Shown: one piece after another, positions 53,640 through 64,000 of the stretch
How the letters are laid out: each line of letters opens with the position of its first letter
Position numbering within the stretch: the first letter of the stretch is position 1
Notes under the pieces: generated by a model
The model's input: the letters and a program-made list of their open reading frames with translations, nothing else
Databases searched by the model: none
What the model was told of the DNA's origin: nothing
Made by a program: the position numbers and the translations under genes
Source: Eleginops maclovinus
Taxonomy: Eukaryota > Chordata > Actinopteri > Perciformes > Eleginopidae
DNA length: 64,000 bases
Direction of reading: 5' to 3'
NCBI RefSeq assembly: GCF_036324505.1
Contig: NC_086354.1
Location: 22,077,207 to 22,141,206 of the forward strand

Positions 53640-53700
53640 AAAAAAAAAATCAGATTCAGATTACTTTATTGTCCATCAATTAAAGTAAAATGGACGTTTG
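53640..53700 (-). repeat. Possible retroelement tail, reversed
   Basis: ATCAGATTCAGATTACTTTA at about 53650 is the reverse of the ATAAAG...TCTGATTCTGA endings seen in fish LINE/SINE tails. Confidence 0.4.
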
Positions 53701-54935
53701 TGTTAGGACTGTAAAGCTATCTTGAGTCAGGACATTATTTGGTGGTTGAAGGTCCCATGTGGTGTTATCTTAATTCATTGAGTCACTAAAAGTTGCCTTC
53801 TGTATATTCTTGAGGTCTAACAAACGTGTTGAATGCATTTCCTTCCACATGCAAAGATCCATTTTCAAAATCCTGCATTGTTTAGATTGAATGTACACTA
53901 TCTAGCAGTGTTCTTGTTCTCTGCCTGCTGCAGATCTTGGCGTCTTACAGCCATTTCTAGATCAGTGGAATAGTGTGAACCCCCTATAAAGAATCTATAT
54001 TGCCTGTGTGCATGACAAAACAGGGATCTGCTCATATAGCTCCATAGCGCTACAGAAGGGCAAATCCACAGGAAACCCTCAAGTTTCCCTGTTTTGGTAC
54101 CAATTACTGTTCAGTAGTGTTTAATCACTCTGTTCACTGACTGCTGTTTCATCAAGTCAGGGAGATTGATATGAAAGTGCTTTGAATGACTGTTTTTAAA
54201 GGAACACTTGTGTGTCTTTGGTGGTAGGCTCTTTGATCAGCTTGCTGTTGTTTGATGCGACAAGACGAGTAGCATTTCCTCTGAGTGCCTGATGTTATTC
54301 AGCTCCCCTAGATGCTGTAATGCTCTATTATTGCTCTGCATGTTGTACATCATCTTATAAGGACTATCGCTCTTCCACTAAGCTTACTGCTTCAAATCAA
54401 GACATGAAGTGGCTTCTTAAAAGGGTTAAATATGAATGCTTTTGCCTGTCCTCTTATTTGTTCTGTCTCTGTATGGATGAACCATTTTCTTAGGGTCACC
54501 CTAAGGTGCTCCATTTGCAGCTGCCGTGCTGCAGAGGAGTCATGTGAGCGTCCTACCTCTGAGATGTTATTCAGCATTTATGTGAAGCTAACAGGTTTCG
54601 CCATAGGCCGGGTTCACTCTCTCTCATGAGATTATTCTGATAACAAAGAATAGATGTTAGTCATCACATTAGCAAATGCTAGGATGCTAAATCTACCATG
54701 GGACTGTGCTTATTAAAAGCCAAATGGATTTTAAACATGACTGACTGCTAATTTTTACATTAAGTGGTAGTGTAATGTGAATATGTATGCACAAGTGAAG
54801 CGTTGTTGTGTATTAGTGCGATGGCAGAGAGAAATGGTCCTGAGTGGTGTTAGTGGTGGTCGTCAACAGTAGCTGTTAATTGATCCATGACCAGTGGTCA
54901 TTCATGTTACTTTCTCCTTGTGCTGAAGAGCCTGG

Positions 54936-54937
<2 letters not shown>

Positions 54938-54981
<44 letters not shown>
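54938..54981 (+). repeat. (TG)n microsatellite, ~44 bp
   Basis: Pure TG array. Confidence 0.95.
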
Positions 54982-54984
<3 letters not shown>

Positions 54985-56953
54985 ATTGCACAAATGGGCC
55001 TGTGGAATGACAAAGCACTACAGGATGTCTTTAGCGAGTCAGCATTAACCCCTCCCATCGCCTTTTACGGCCCGGAGGGGGAGGTGCGTCCGAGCTACCG
55101 ATGCTGCTGCTGTGATTAATGGAGGTGTGTGTGAGTGTGTTAGTGTTAGTGAGAGTGTGTGTTGTGTGTGTTTGCATCAAGGTGGGAAACTGCTACTTTC
55201 CTCCAGGCTTTGCATAACAACAGAGGCCTGCTTGTTTGGATTTACATGCATTAACACGGTGCTGCTGATGCCGATGCGTTTTAATTGCATGACGTTGGGC
55301 GATAACGGCACCTTGGAACATGAAGCGTGTCAAGTTGAGGCAGGTGACTCAAAACAGCCTAATACAAGCATACAAGTACATTTTAATCAGAATTAAACGA
55401 TATAGCCTCAGGTTAGATACATGTGTAACTTAGTGGAAATTGAATATGGGCTTATTCTTAAAGATAAAGAAAACAATATCAATTGAACGGGTTTGTCTGA
55501 TAGATTTTAAAGGCAGTTTGTTACACCAGCAGCCACACTCGCTTCAATAACCAAACGACATGTTCAGAGAGTAGTCCTTCCTTATACAGCGAGGGAAAAC
55601 ACCAGCCTGCAGAGACGTGCCTGTTGTTGTGCAGGTGTGATTTGCCTCTGCTACTCATGAACACCCAACATGGGAACTATTTTTAGTTGAGGTGGAAGGG
55701 AAATGGTGTTCTGCCCTCTGATTTGATACAAAACCGAGAAGAACCAATAGTGTCATACAGCCTGCACTGTACCAAGGAGTCCGACTACATCTGAAACACG
55801 CAGGGCTCAGTGGCTTCTGAAACTAAAAGTATAAGTTCCAGTACCACCAGTGTGATAACAGAGGTTTAGAGGAATACACAATCCCCCGCCCAAACAAAGC
55901 CACACACCCTCCCAGTCCTGCACAGCGAGGTCAGAGGTCAATGGAGCAGCAACACCACAAAACACATGTGCTGAGGAACTGTGTGGCACCGCAGGGAGAT
56001 GCTCAGCAGAGTTTGGCATATAAGAACACACACATCAACAGTCTCCCAAATTGGTAAATCTAATCCAGTTTATCTAACGATAATAAAGCATAGAAAGCTT
56101 TGCGTGCATCCAATCACACGCAACAAAACGGAAGTGCTTTTAAAATCAAATTTTCTTAATTGCATTGACTTTTAAAATATAAGTCTTCAGTTTTATACAT
56201 TTGAATCATTAATCACTCAAAGGTCAAAGGCCAGCCTGAGCACTCCTATGTCAATTAACAACACTTTAATTGTGGAACACCAGAATAGAAGTACAAACAC
56301 AAAGGCAGGTGGATTTTGAGGACAAAGTTAGAATGATTATCCACTACAATAACACATATTAGAGATAGGGTCAAACCAAAGGAAAGAGTGCGGATTGTAT
56401 TGTCTGCTTTATTGTTGATATGAGAACAACATTGCTGCTCGTTTGTTCCTGTAAATCACTGAAATGCATTCAGAGTTTAAAGCCGCCTCGCCCCAAAGAC
56501 CTGTGAAGGATATGTGCCACGCTCAGAATGAACAGCTCAAAAGAGTTGTGTAAAAAGATCCACTTTCTGTAAAGTCTGCCACGGTAGATTAAAATAATAT
56601 CACTGCAAAGCCAAATCCTCCTTTTTAACTCACAATGCCGTTTAAAATTGATGCCATGAGAGAGTTTGCTCACTGCCACCTACGCTCAAAAGAAAGCCAA
56701 ATGTGGAAGCAGAACTGAAAGGCACCTCCAGCGCCACTCGTGCCTCAAATCTCAGAGGAACTGCCAAACTCATATTTTTCTTAAAGGTGTCCTATCCCCT
56801 TTCCACAAGTAACCTGCTTTGCTGTTGCCTTTCATCATTCCCATTCAACCAGCTGAATATTCACGGTGTTCAAGAGGCTCCCCCTGAGAAGCTAACAGCT
56901 AAAACTTTAATCTACAATGTGTGGCGCTAAGCAAGGCTGAGCCGCGGAGACTG

Positions 56954-57117
<164 letters not shown>

Positions 57118-57204
57118 TGAAAACCTCCCTAAGTTTGCATGTGTGCCTTTGTGTTACCCATTTGTGTGACTGCGTATTTTGCACATTACTGTTCAACACT
57201 TTCA

Positions 57205-57430
57205 ATTTTAAAATCTGCACTTTTTTGTAGTCTTTAGTCAATTTCGTCCTGCAGTTTTTGTGCAAACAAAATGTCTTGTTTAATTCTACACTGCTCTATA
57301 TTATTGTTCTATGTTTGCTCCTTTGGTGCAACATAATTCCTCTCATTGTGTTCAGGTATGCACCATTATTCTCCCAGGCAAAATCCTTGTATGTGTAAAC
57401 CTACTTGGCTATAAACCTGATTCTGATGCA
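57205..57430 (+). mobile_element. LINE-type 3' tail ending ATAAACCTGATTCTG
   Basis: CTGCACTTTTTTGTAG start, AATCCTTGTATGTGTAAACC and a final CTATAAACCTGATTCTGATG; same family as 31255-31450. Confidence 0.55.
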
Positions 57431-57866
57431 GGCCCGAGTGTGTGAAAAGAATGAGTCCCATTCAAAGTCCTGTGTGGGAGAGGGGGAGCACTCTTTCACA
57501 TGCAGCCAGTGGGAAACTCCTCTCCTTTGGTGGTGGTGGTGGTACAATTTGCATATCCTGCCATCCTCCATTCTCTTTTTTTTCTCCTGCCGCCTGAGAA
57601 GCAGAACAGTGGATCGCAGCCCAAAGCCGATGCCTGCCTCCGGGCTCTGCAGCGAGCCGCCGTGGTTGTACAGCAGAGACTAAATCGAGCCGTTATCCTG
57701 CGCATGTTGGTCATTGAAGTGCTGCTTGCCTGTGATAGGCTACTCGCTTTCTTTTCGCTTCCATAAAAATTGGGACACATCTCAGAGGTAAACCCAAAAA
57801 AATAAAAAATGGTGTAGCAGAAAATTAAATGGATAAAAAAAGGAAACCGTACTAAGCTAAAGCCCA

Positions 57867-57894
57867 GTATAATGAACTCTAGAGTTCATTATAC
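57867..57894 (+). repeat. Perfect 28-bp palindrome
   Basis: GTATAATGAACTC then TA then GAGTTCATTATAC, perfectly self-complementary with no loop. Outside a single A/G mismatch, three more pairs (CCC/GGG) extend it to 36 bp. Confidence 0.95.
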
Positions 57895-58299
57895 GGGGAG
57901 TTCTTCAGGCACAGTGTCTTTTTCTTTATTGAAGAGTTGATTCAGACTGAGCTATAAGGCAGCCCTGTGACCCCCTTCACCTTTGTAAAACAGAACAAAA
58001 CTGAGCTTTAAAAACCCAAATTTACACAGCAGAACAATTAATGACAACTATACAGGGATCAATAAACGCCCATCTCATCTATGCTGATAACCAATTTGTG
58101 TTTTTTAAGCAAAACTAGTATTATAAATCCTATATAGTTTTCTTTATTAATAGAAAAATGAATATTTAGGGTTTCGGAATTTCAATTTTCAAATTTCAAT
58201 TCAATTTTTTTATTTCTGGCAATTTATAAACCTAAAATGAATTGAGAAAAAATGATCAATAGTTGCAAATGTGCAATAAATAAAATTAAGCTGCAATAT

Positions 58300-58435
58300 T
58301 TACAGCGCCCGTGGAACGGTGCCTTGCTCTGCGACACCTCGGTGGCACTTGGTCTTTCCGTGACTTGAACCGGTGACCTTCCAGTTCCCAAGCCAAGTCC
58401 CTATGGACTTTGGCCACCACCGCCCTTAAATATTT
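58300..58435 (-). mobile_element. tRNA-derived SINE fragment, minus strand
   Basis: Minus-strand CACCGGTTCAAGTCACGG (B box GGTTCAAGTC) with a tRNA-like head just before it (GGTGGTGGCCAAAGTCCATA), then GCAGAGCAAGGCACC. The same design as 26425-26764 but diverged and lacking the 3' part. Confidence 0.6.
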
Positions 58436-60400
58436 GTCACTTGAAAAACAGTTTATTTACTTAAACTAGGAAATAAGTTTGAAATCCAACTTGGGTTTCT
58501 CTAGTCTGCTGTCTCTCCCAGGATATTATTGGAAATGCTTTGAGATCTAAAATGGCACTGCATGCTCTAATTCTACAGAATACAGTAATGGAAAATGCTT
58601 CTTTAGGCCTCTACCATGACATATTCATTTTAGAGCGCACCAAGCCCGAAAGCCTCTGCACGGGAACACAATTGTTTTCATTGGAACAGTTTGTATAAAA
58701 ATAACTGAAAGAACCACAGTGGGTTATTTATCCTGATTCACATTACATTACTTTAGCAAACCAAATCTACATAAAACCACGGGCGAAACCAAATCATTCT
58801 TCAGAGAGTCCACATTGTTTACGGTTAAATGAAGCTTAAATAAGAAAGGTACAGTATAAGAGCAGGGGAGGCGAACTCCCAGCATCCCTCAGTGGTCTCG
58901 GGAGACATAAATCAGGAGCGGTGGACAGGTGGGTTATGAGGGGGCCTGGACTCTCTAAAGACCCCCCAGAGACCTCAACGGGCACAGCAGCAGCGGGACA
59001 GGTGGGAGGGGAACAGAAAATGAGATTAGAAGCTCACTAGAGTGATTTATTCTCCTCTTTCTCACAGTAAATATAGATCCTCTCAGAATATAAAAGGAGA
59101 AGAGTGACTCAGAAATGGCAGTTTTTTTATTAAAATATCTGACAGAATGAAAATGTGGACACAACCAAAAACAAACAGCATGTTGCACTATAGAAAGAGG
59201 CAGAACATCTCCACTCTTTGCCAGGAACCCATATTATAAACCTGATATTCATACATCAGATCAACCCACAGCATCTCTGCAGGGCTCTTGCACTGCGTTT
59301 GTGATCTGCAAACTGATTCGTCCCATTGACACTTTACTGGAGCACAACCTAGATGTATTTCTGACCAGGTGTGTTTCCATGCTTTCTCATCCAAGTCTTC
59401 ACAACTTGTTAAAGACTCAGGGGAAATGGGAGGATGATTACTTTAAGGCAGTTAAGTTAAAGAAAATAATATCTAGTGTTTCTGTTCTCCCAATGTTAAC
59501 TAAATAACTGACTCTCCAAATTGTTTCGAAACATCTGCTTTTTTTTTAAACCATTTGTAAATTAATCAGTGAATTTTGGTTATTATTATTATTGTTTTAA
59601 ATCAACAACTTGCTTTTTAAATGTGAAAACGTGGTCTTTTTTAACTTAACGTAAACATTTTTTCAGCATTTTGGTATTGTTGGTTGATCAATATAAGCAT
59701 TTTAAAAACATCTTTGGCCTGGGGGACTTTCTTTACAATCCCAAAAAGGAATGCATTAATAAAGAAAAAACTACATACATCAAACAATAATGATATTATT
59801 CATTAGCTGCCGATAAGCTGTACTGGCTCCTGATTGGTTTAGACATCATTTCACTCACTTTTGAATACATGTTTCCTCGGTGCGCGGCGCTGTCGGCTAA
59901 CGTTGACCTGACTGTAGACAGTGTTTGTACCGTTGTGATGTTCGTATTCTGTCAACAGGTTTCTCTTTGTTTATAGTGATGCTGTGTGTGTTTCATTGTG
60001 TGACAGAGACAGAGCTGCTGTTGCCGGGCGGACGGTGAGTGAACCCATCGAAATGGAACAGAGGATTTGATTAGAAGCTGAGGAGAGACGAGCAAGTGCG
60101 GATCCTCTCTGTGTCTCTCTGTCCTGGGTCCTGTGGGCTCGATACAGAGTAAATGAAGGCGAAGGATGCTGAATGGAGCTTGTAAACACGCAGGAAGTGG
60201 AAAACAAAAAATATGTGTATTCAGAGGCTTTAATAAACCGTCAGCGTAGATTTAGAGTAGTTTGTTGATAGAGGAGAGCATTAGGAGTTGTCCTTTTTGA
60301 GCTCATTCACGGTTCAGTGAAAGAAAGCTGCAGAGGCTGGAAAGAAAGGGAGTGTTGTTATTGAATTACAGGTGATGGCTGCTAATTGGAGCCTCAAGAC

Positions 60401-60402
<2 letters not shown>

Positions 60403-60463
<61 letters not shown>
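60403..60463 (+). repeat. (TG)n microsatellite, ~61 bp
   Basis: Pure TG array. Confidence 0.95.
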
Positions 60464-60466
<3 letters not shown>

Positions 60467-61039
60467 ATTTATGTGTGTGTCTGGCTCAGGGGATGCACAG
60501 TTGATGAAGCTGTTAGGGTAAAGTGCGGGGCCCCGGTGCGCTGCCAGAGTGCTGTGCTTCAGAGTCTGCCCTGTCCCTGCGGAGGAGCGCTAATGGAGGC
60601 CACCCAGCCCTGATGAATTACAGCCAGGCTGGATGTATGGAGGGAGATGCGGCTGTAATTGAGGCGGCTGCTGAGCCAGAAGAGTGCTATGCTTTTGAGG
60701 AGCTGTAGGCATCAAGCAACACGTTTGCACCGAAGCTATGACAATAACCGCATTAGCACCGTGGCTCCTGGCAGTGTGTGGGCAGGGCCTCAAAGTCAGA
60801 ACCAAACACCTTGGTTATTCTACTGTCACAGATTCACGTAACAAAGCAGCGATCCTGTCTTCAGCAGGTCCATAATGTTGTAGAAAGGTTTGAATAAATA
60901 GCAATAATAGTTCAAGTTATTGAAATATTCCCAAATAATAACGGGTTCCAGGTACCCAAATGTCAACATGTGCTGTTGACTGAATATAATACCTCAGGTT
61001 TAGAATTGTTTATGAATTGTTTGTGATACGGTATCACGT

Positions 61040-61260
61040 CCAATGTGTTCGAGTGCTAGTGTGAGTGTTACATAGTGATGTCGCTATGTTGCGGAAGCAA
61101 ACAAAGGAGTTCGATGGAGGTGTTTCAGACACAGCGTGAGTGTGTGGAAGAGAAAAGTGTGTGATTTGAGCCTCTGTAGACCATTTACATGCACTGATAC
61201 CTGTAGAACACAGTACAGGAGAGAGAAAACACCCCAAAAAAAGCAGAATAGGGTCTCTAA
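61040..61260 (+). mobile_element. 3' half of the commonest MITE-like family
   Basis: From CCAATGTGTTCGAGTGCTAG through ACATAGTGATGTCGCTATGT and CCATTTACATGCACTG to AGCAGAATAGGGTCTCTAA, which preserves the 3' terminus (reverse complement TTAGAGACCCTATTCTGCT, similar to the TTAAAGACGACATATTATGC start of other copies). Confidence 0.75.
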
Positions 61261-62344
61261 GAAATGTTCATGTCCATTTTGAGACTTTTGGTTCCTACTT
61301 GTTGGTTAAATCATGATTGTGCATACCTGGAGCTCTCTTTTTTTGCTGTATTGCATCCATTATTTTCCTGGTGTGTTCTGGCACAACTGTATTTCACAGA
61401 GTTCTAATGATGTTTTCGTTTTGTTTGGTTTTGGTTAGATCTGAAACAGTATATCCCTTTGTTGATTAGCAAACAGCAAATCCAGCTTATCAATTATAAG
61501 CATTCACTGTTTTTTGGATTTTGTGGTTTATGACTCTTAACAAAGGACACGCACTTTTGATAACATCATCTGGAACTGTAGGAAATTGACAGGCATTTCA
61601 TAGCCCACGCAAAATAAGTACATTAATGGAAAAAGTAATTAGCAGATTAGATAAAAATGATGCTCACCAGTTGCATGGGTAGTGCATATTACTAAATATT
61701 TCCTCAGCATTCATTTTGCTCCACCTCTGTTATTGTTATTCCTGAGGGTTCAGGATCCGTGCTGTCCCTGTAGATGCAGCGGTGCTTATCCACTTATCCA
61801 CGATTTTTGCCGGTCAAAGCATTTTTTGCATCGGTGTTGCGGCTGCAGCGTGATTGCTGAGGTGTCAGCTGTTCGGTCTACAGGAGACGTGGACACGCTG
61901 CGGGGCCTGCTCATCGTTTTGTTTGTGTTTGTGCCGCTGACACTCGGAGGGATTTTGGCTCCCTCTGCCTTCACGGAGGGAAACCTGTGGGGTAAAGACA
62001 CACTGTAGTTTGTGTTTACTGACCATCCATGTGAGAACATAGACACAGACAGTCTAACTGCAACACTGGCTTCTGATGTTAATATATAAATGCTGTCTAT
62101 TTGCTATCCAAGTGTCTGGCTTTTCATCTAAGATTTACAAGGCTGAATTGTTAACCATGAACAATAATGTGTGTGTGGCTTGTACTTGTTTATGGCAGGA
62201 AGTGTGTGTGTGTGGGCATACAGGGGTTTCTCTGTTATAGTATTTTTGTGTGTGTCTCTTCATGTTAAACTTTCCTTTCATTGATGTCCCTTTTATTGCT
62301 GCACCGGTGCTCAGTAAACGTAGGGGCTATTTTTCACCTGCCCA

Positions 62345-62425
62345 GGTGAGTTCATTTAGCTGAGGCTTTTTATCCAAAGCAACTTACAATGAGTGCAATC
62401 AACCATGAAGCTAGCTTTCAATAAA
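62345..62425 (+). repeat. Short dispersed repeat, 'TTATCCAAAGCAACTTACAA' family, copy 2
   Basis: TTTAGCTGAGGCTTTTTATC, CAAAGCAACTTACAATGAGT and GCAATCAACCATGA match 18103-18165. Confidence 0.6.
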
Positions 62426-62496
62426 CCTAACAATGTTCATTCCTGGTGCATTATTTGGAAGTAGACCAAACTATTTTATATATAACGATAATCATA

Positions 62497-63024
62497 CACT
62501 GCCTGGCTAAAAAAAAGGTCACACTCTAATATTCGTTGGACCGCCTTTAGCTTTGATCACGGCACGCATTCGCTGTGGCATCGTTTCCACGAGCTTCTGC
62601 AACGTCACAACATTTATTTCTGTCTTGCATTCATTTTTCGCCAAGGTCGTGTATCGATGACGGGAGATTCGGACCACTGCGCAAAGTCTTCTCCAGCACA
62701 TCCCAAAGATCCTCAATCGGGTTCAGGTCTGGACTCTGTGGGGGCCAATCCATGTGTGAGAATGAGGTCTCATGCTCCCTGAACCACTCTTTCACAATCT
62801 GAGCCCGATGGATCCTGGCAATTGGCATCTTGGAACATGCCCGTGCCATCAGGGGAGAAGAAACCCATGGATGGAATTGCCTGGTCCTTCAGGATATTCA
62901 GGGAGTCAGCTGACCTCATTCTTTGGGCACGTTGCTGAACCTAGACCAGACCAACTGCAGCAACCCCAGATCATAGCACTGCCCCCCACAGGCTGGTGAC
63001 CTTTTTTTTGGACAGGCAGTTTTT
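62497..63024 (-). pseudogene. Tc1/mariner transposon remnant
   Basis: About 528 bp with inverted ends: CACTGCCTGGCTAAAAAAAA plus GGTCAC at the left, and ACTGCCTGTCCAAAAAAAAG plus GTCAC at the right on the other strand, next to TA dinucleotides. The minus-strand frame near 62631-62849 includes [20 protein letters not shown], the C-terminal end of a Tc1 transposase. An intact Tc1 is about 1.2-1.6 kb, so this is an internally deleted, dead copy. Confidence 0.9.
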
Positions 63025-64000
63025 TATAATGTTAGGTTTAATAGCCACGTTGCAGTTGAAGCAGGTAGGTTTTAAACCTGCAAGAAGATGTGTAGACTTT
63101 CAGCTGTCCTGATATCATCTTTACTATGAAGCACAAACATCAAAGGTCAAACCACATTACAGTTTATTTTAACAGCTTATTGACAGGATAGGAGTATGAC
63201 AGCATTCAGAGCAATAACGGGAAGTTTTGTGGGTGGTAACCAGATTTAATTCTTTCAGGCTGACTGAAGAGAAATACCTCTCCCTTTGCCTTTGACCTGG
63301 TACAGTTTTAAGATTAGTTTTTTAAAACATTGAGGTCTAGCTATGTCTCTCCAAATTAGCTGTTGACTTTTGGAAACTATAAGCCGGTGTAGTCGATGTG
63401 CAGAAAGATTAATTTCCTGCCTTCATCAGGTATGTAACCTAAGCAGAGGTCTGGCTGAGCTGCAGTTTTCCTTTTTGGGTTGTTGGTGTAACAGATTTGG
63501 CGCAGGTGCCGCTCCGAGGCTGCAGCTTTTACATCTTGATGGGGTTTCATCATGCAGCAGGCATCTCAATGTGAGCTCAGAGATACTCACAGTTAATCTC
63601 ACCAACCTGTAGTTGTGTGGAGGGTAATGTGGAAGCAAACAAAACAGCTTTTTCTCAGCAAAAGTTCAGCAGCTTGTATTGGGGGAAAAATCTCTACAAC
63701 TCACAAATCTGCTACTGTTCTGAATGGTGCCACAAATGTCTAAAATATTAATAATGTAATGTTCAGGGCAGTACTGCGAGTGTACAGCATGCACATGCCA
63801 GACTATACTTGTATTACATCTTCAAAAAAGCAAAATTGGAGCCCATTTGGGATTAGATAACTTGCTGTATAAGTCATACTACCCACCTCACCTTAAGCCG
63901 CCTCTGGATCCACAGTTTAATGGTCTTCGAACAATGTGACAAACTATAAAACTAAATCGATAAGTCCCTTAATTGATTGGTCAATTGACAGAAAAGGAAT
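63025..64000. other. End of window, zeb1 intron, nothing recognised
   Basis: No exon, RNA gene or clear repeat is seen up to the window edge. Confidence 0.6.

Noticed and set aside
61682..62008. 108-codon frame MHITKYFLS... in zeb1 intron 1
   Set aside because: No recognisable domain, no splice or start context, and it lies in an intron; probably chance.
62575..62849. Reading frame resembling a transposase
   Set aside because: It is only the C-terminal fragment of a Tc1 element with both strands disrupted, so it is listed as a pseudogene, not a gene.

Overview
This window is nuclear DNA from a bony fish, most likely a percomorph teleost. Three things support that: split genes with GT-AG introns whose proteins match vertebrate families; very long CA/TG microsatellites (about 1.6 kb in all); and several fish-type transposon families (hAT MITEs, Tc1 remnants, tRNA-derived SINEs, LINE tails). 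There is no bacterial or organelle-like gene structure.

Layout. (1) 1-13.4 kb, + strand: the last 18 coding exons and 3' UTR of supervillin (svil). One uninterrupted spliced frame of about 935 codons covers the gelsolin-like repeats and ends in a villin headpiece (...KKARGLF, stop at 12706). (2) 15.5-19.0 kb, + strand: a complete gene of the BAAT/acyl-CoA thioesterase family in three coding exons, 424 residues. It has a Ser-Asp-His triad and a C-terminal ARL that fits the peroxisomal import signal PTS1. (3) 19-49 kb: about 30 kb with no recognisable gene, holding microsatellites, mobile-element remnants and a few unique stretches that could be regulatory. (4) 49.2-64 kb, + strand: CpG-rich promoter and first coding exon of the zinc-finger/homeodomain repressor zeb1 (19 codons, start at 49449), then the first 14.5 kb of its intron 1, which runs off the window.

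The svil and zeb1 pair recalls the linkage of SVIL and ZEB1 on human 10p. The three genes do not form a pathway: svil is an actin/membrane scaffold, the thioesterase is lipid metabolism, and zeb1 is a transcription factor. The gene-free block next to zeb1 is the expected place for zeb1 regulatory DNA.

I found no new gene system. The most notable structures are: three hAT-type MITEs with recoverable 8-bp target duplications, two of them nested in other repeats; a ~230-bp inverted repeat whose arms lie 1.55 kb apart; two places where long CA and TG arrays face each other as giant inverted repeats; a perfect 28-bp palindrome in zeb1 intron 1; a tandem duplication just upstream of the zeb1 start; and a possible 21-nt poison exon in the last svil intron. 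Family names for repeats are from memory of their sequence features and were not checked against a library.
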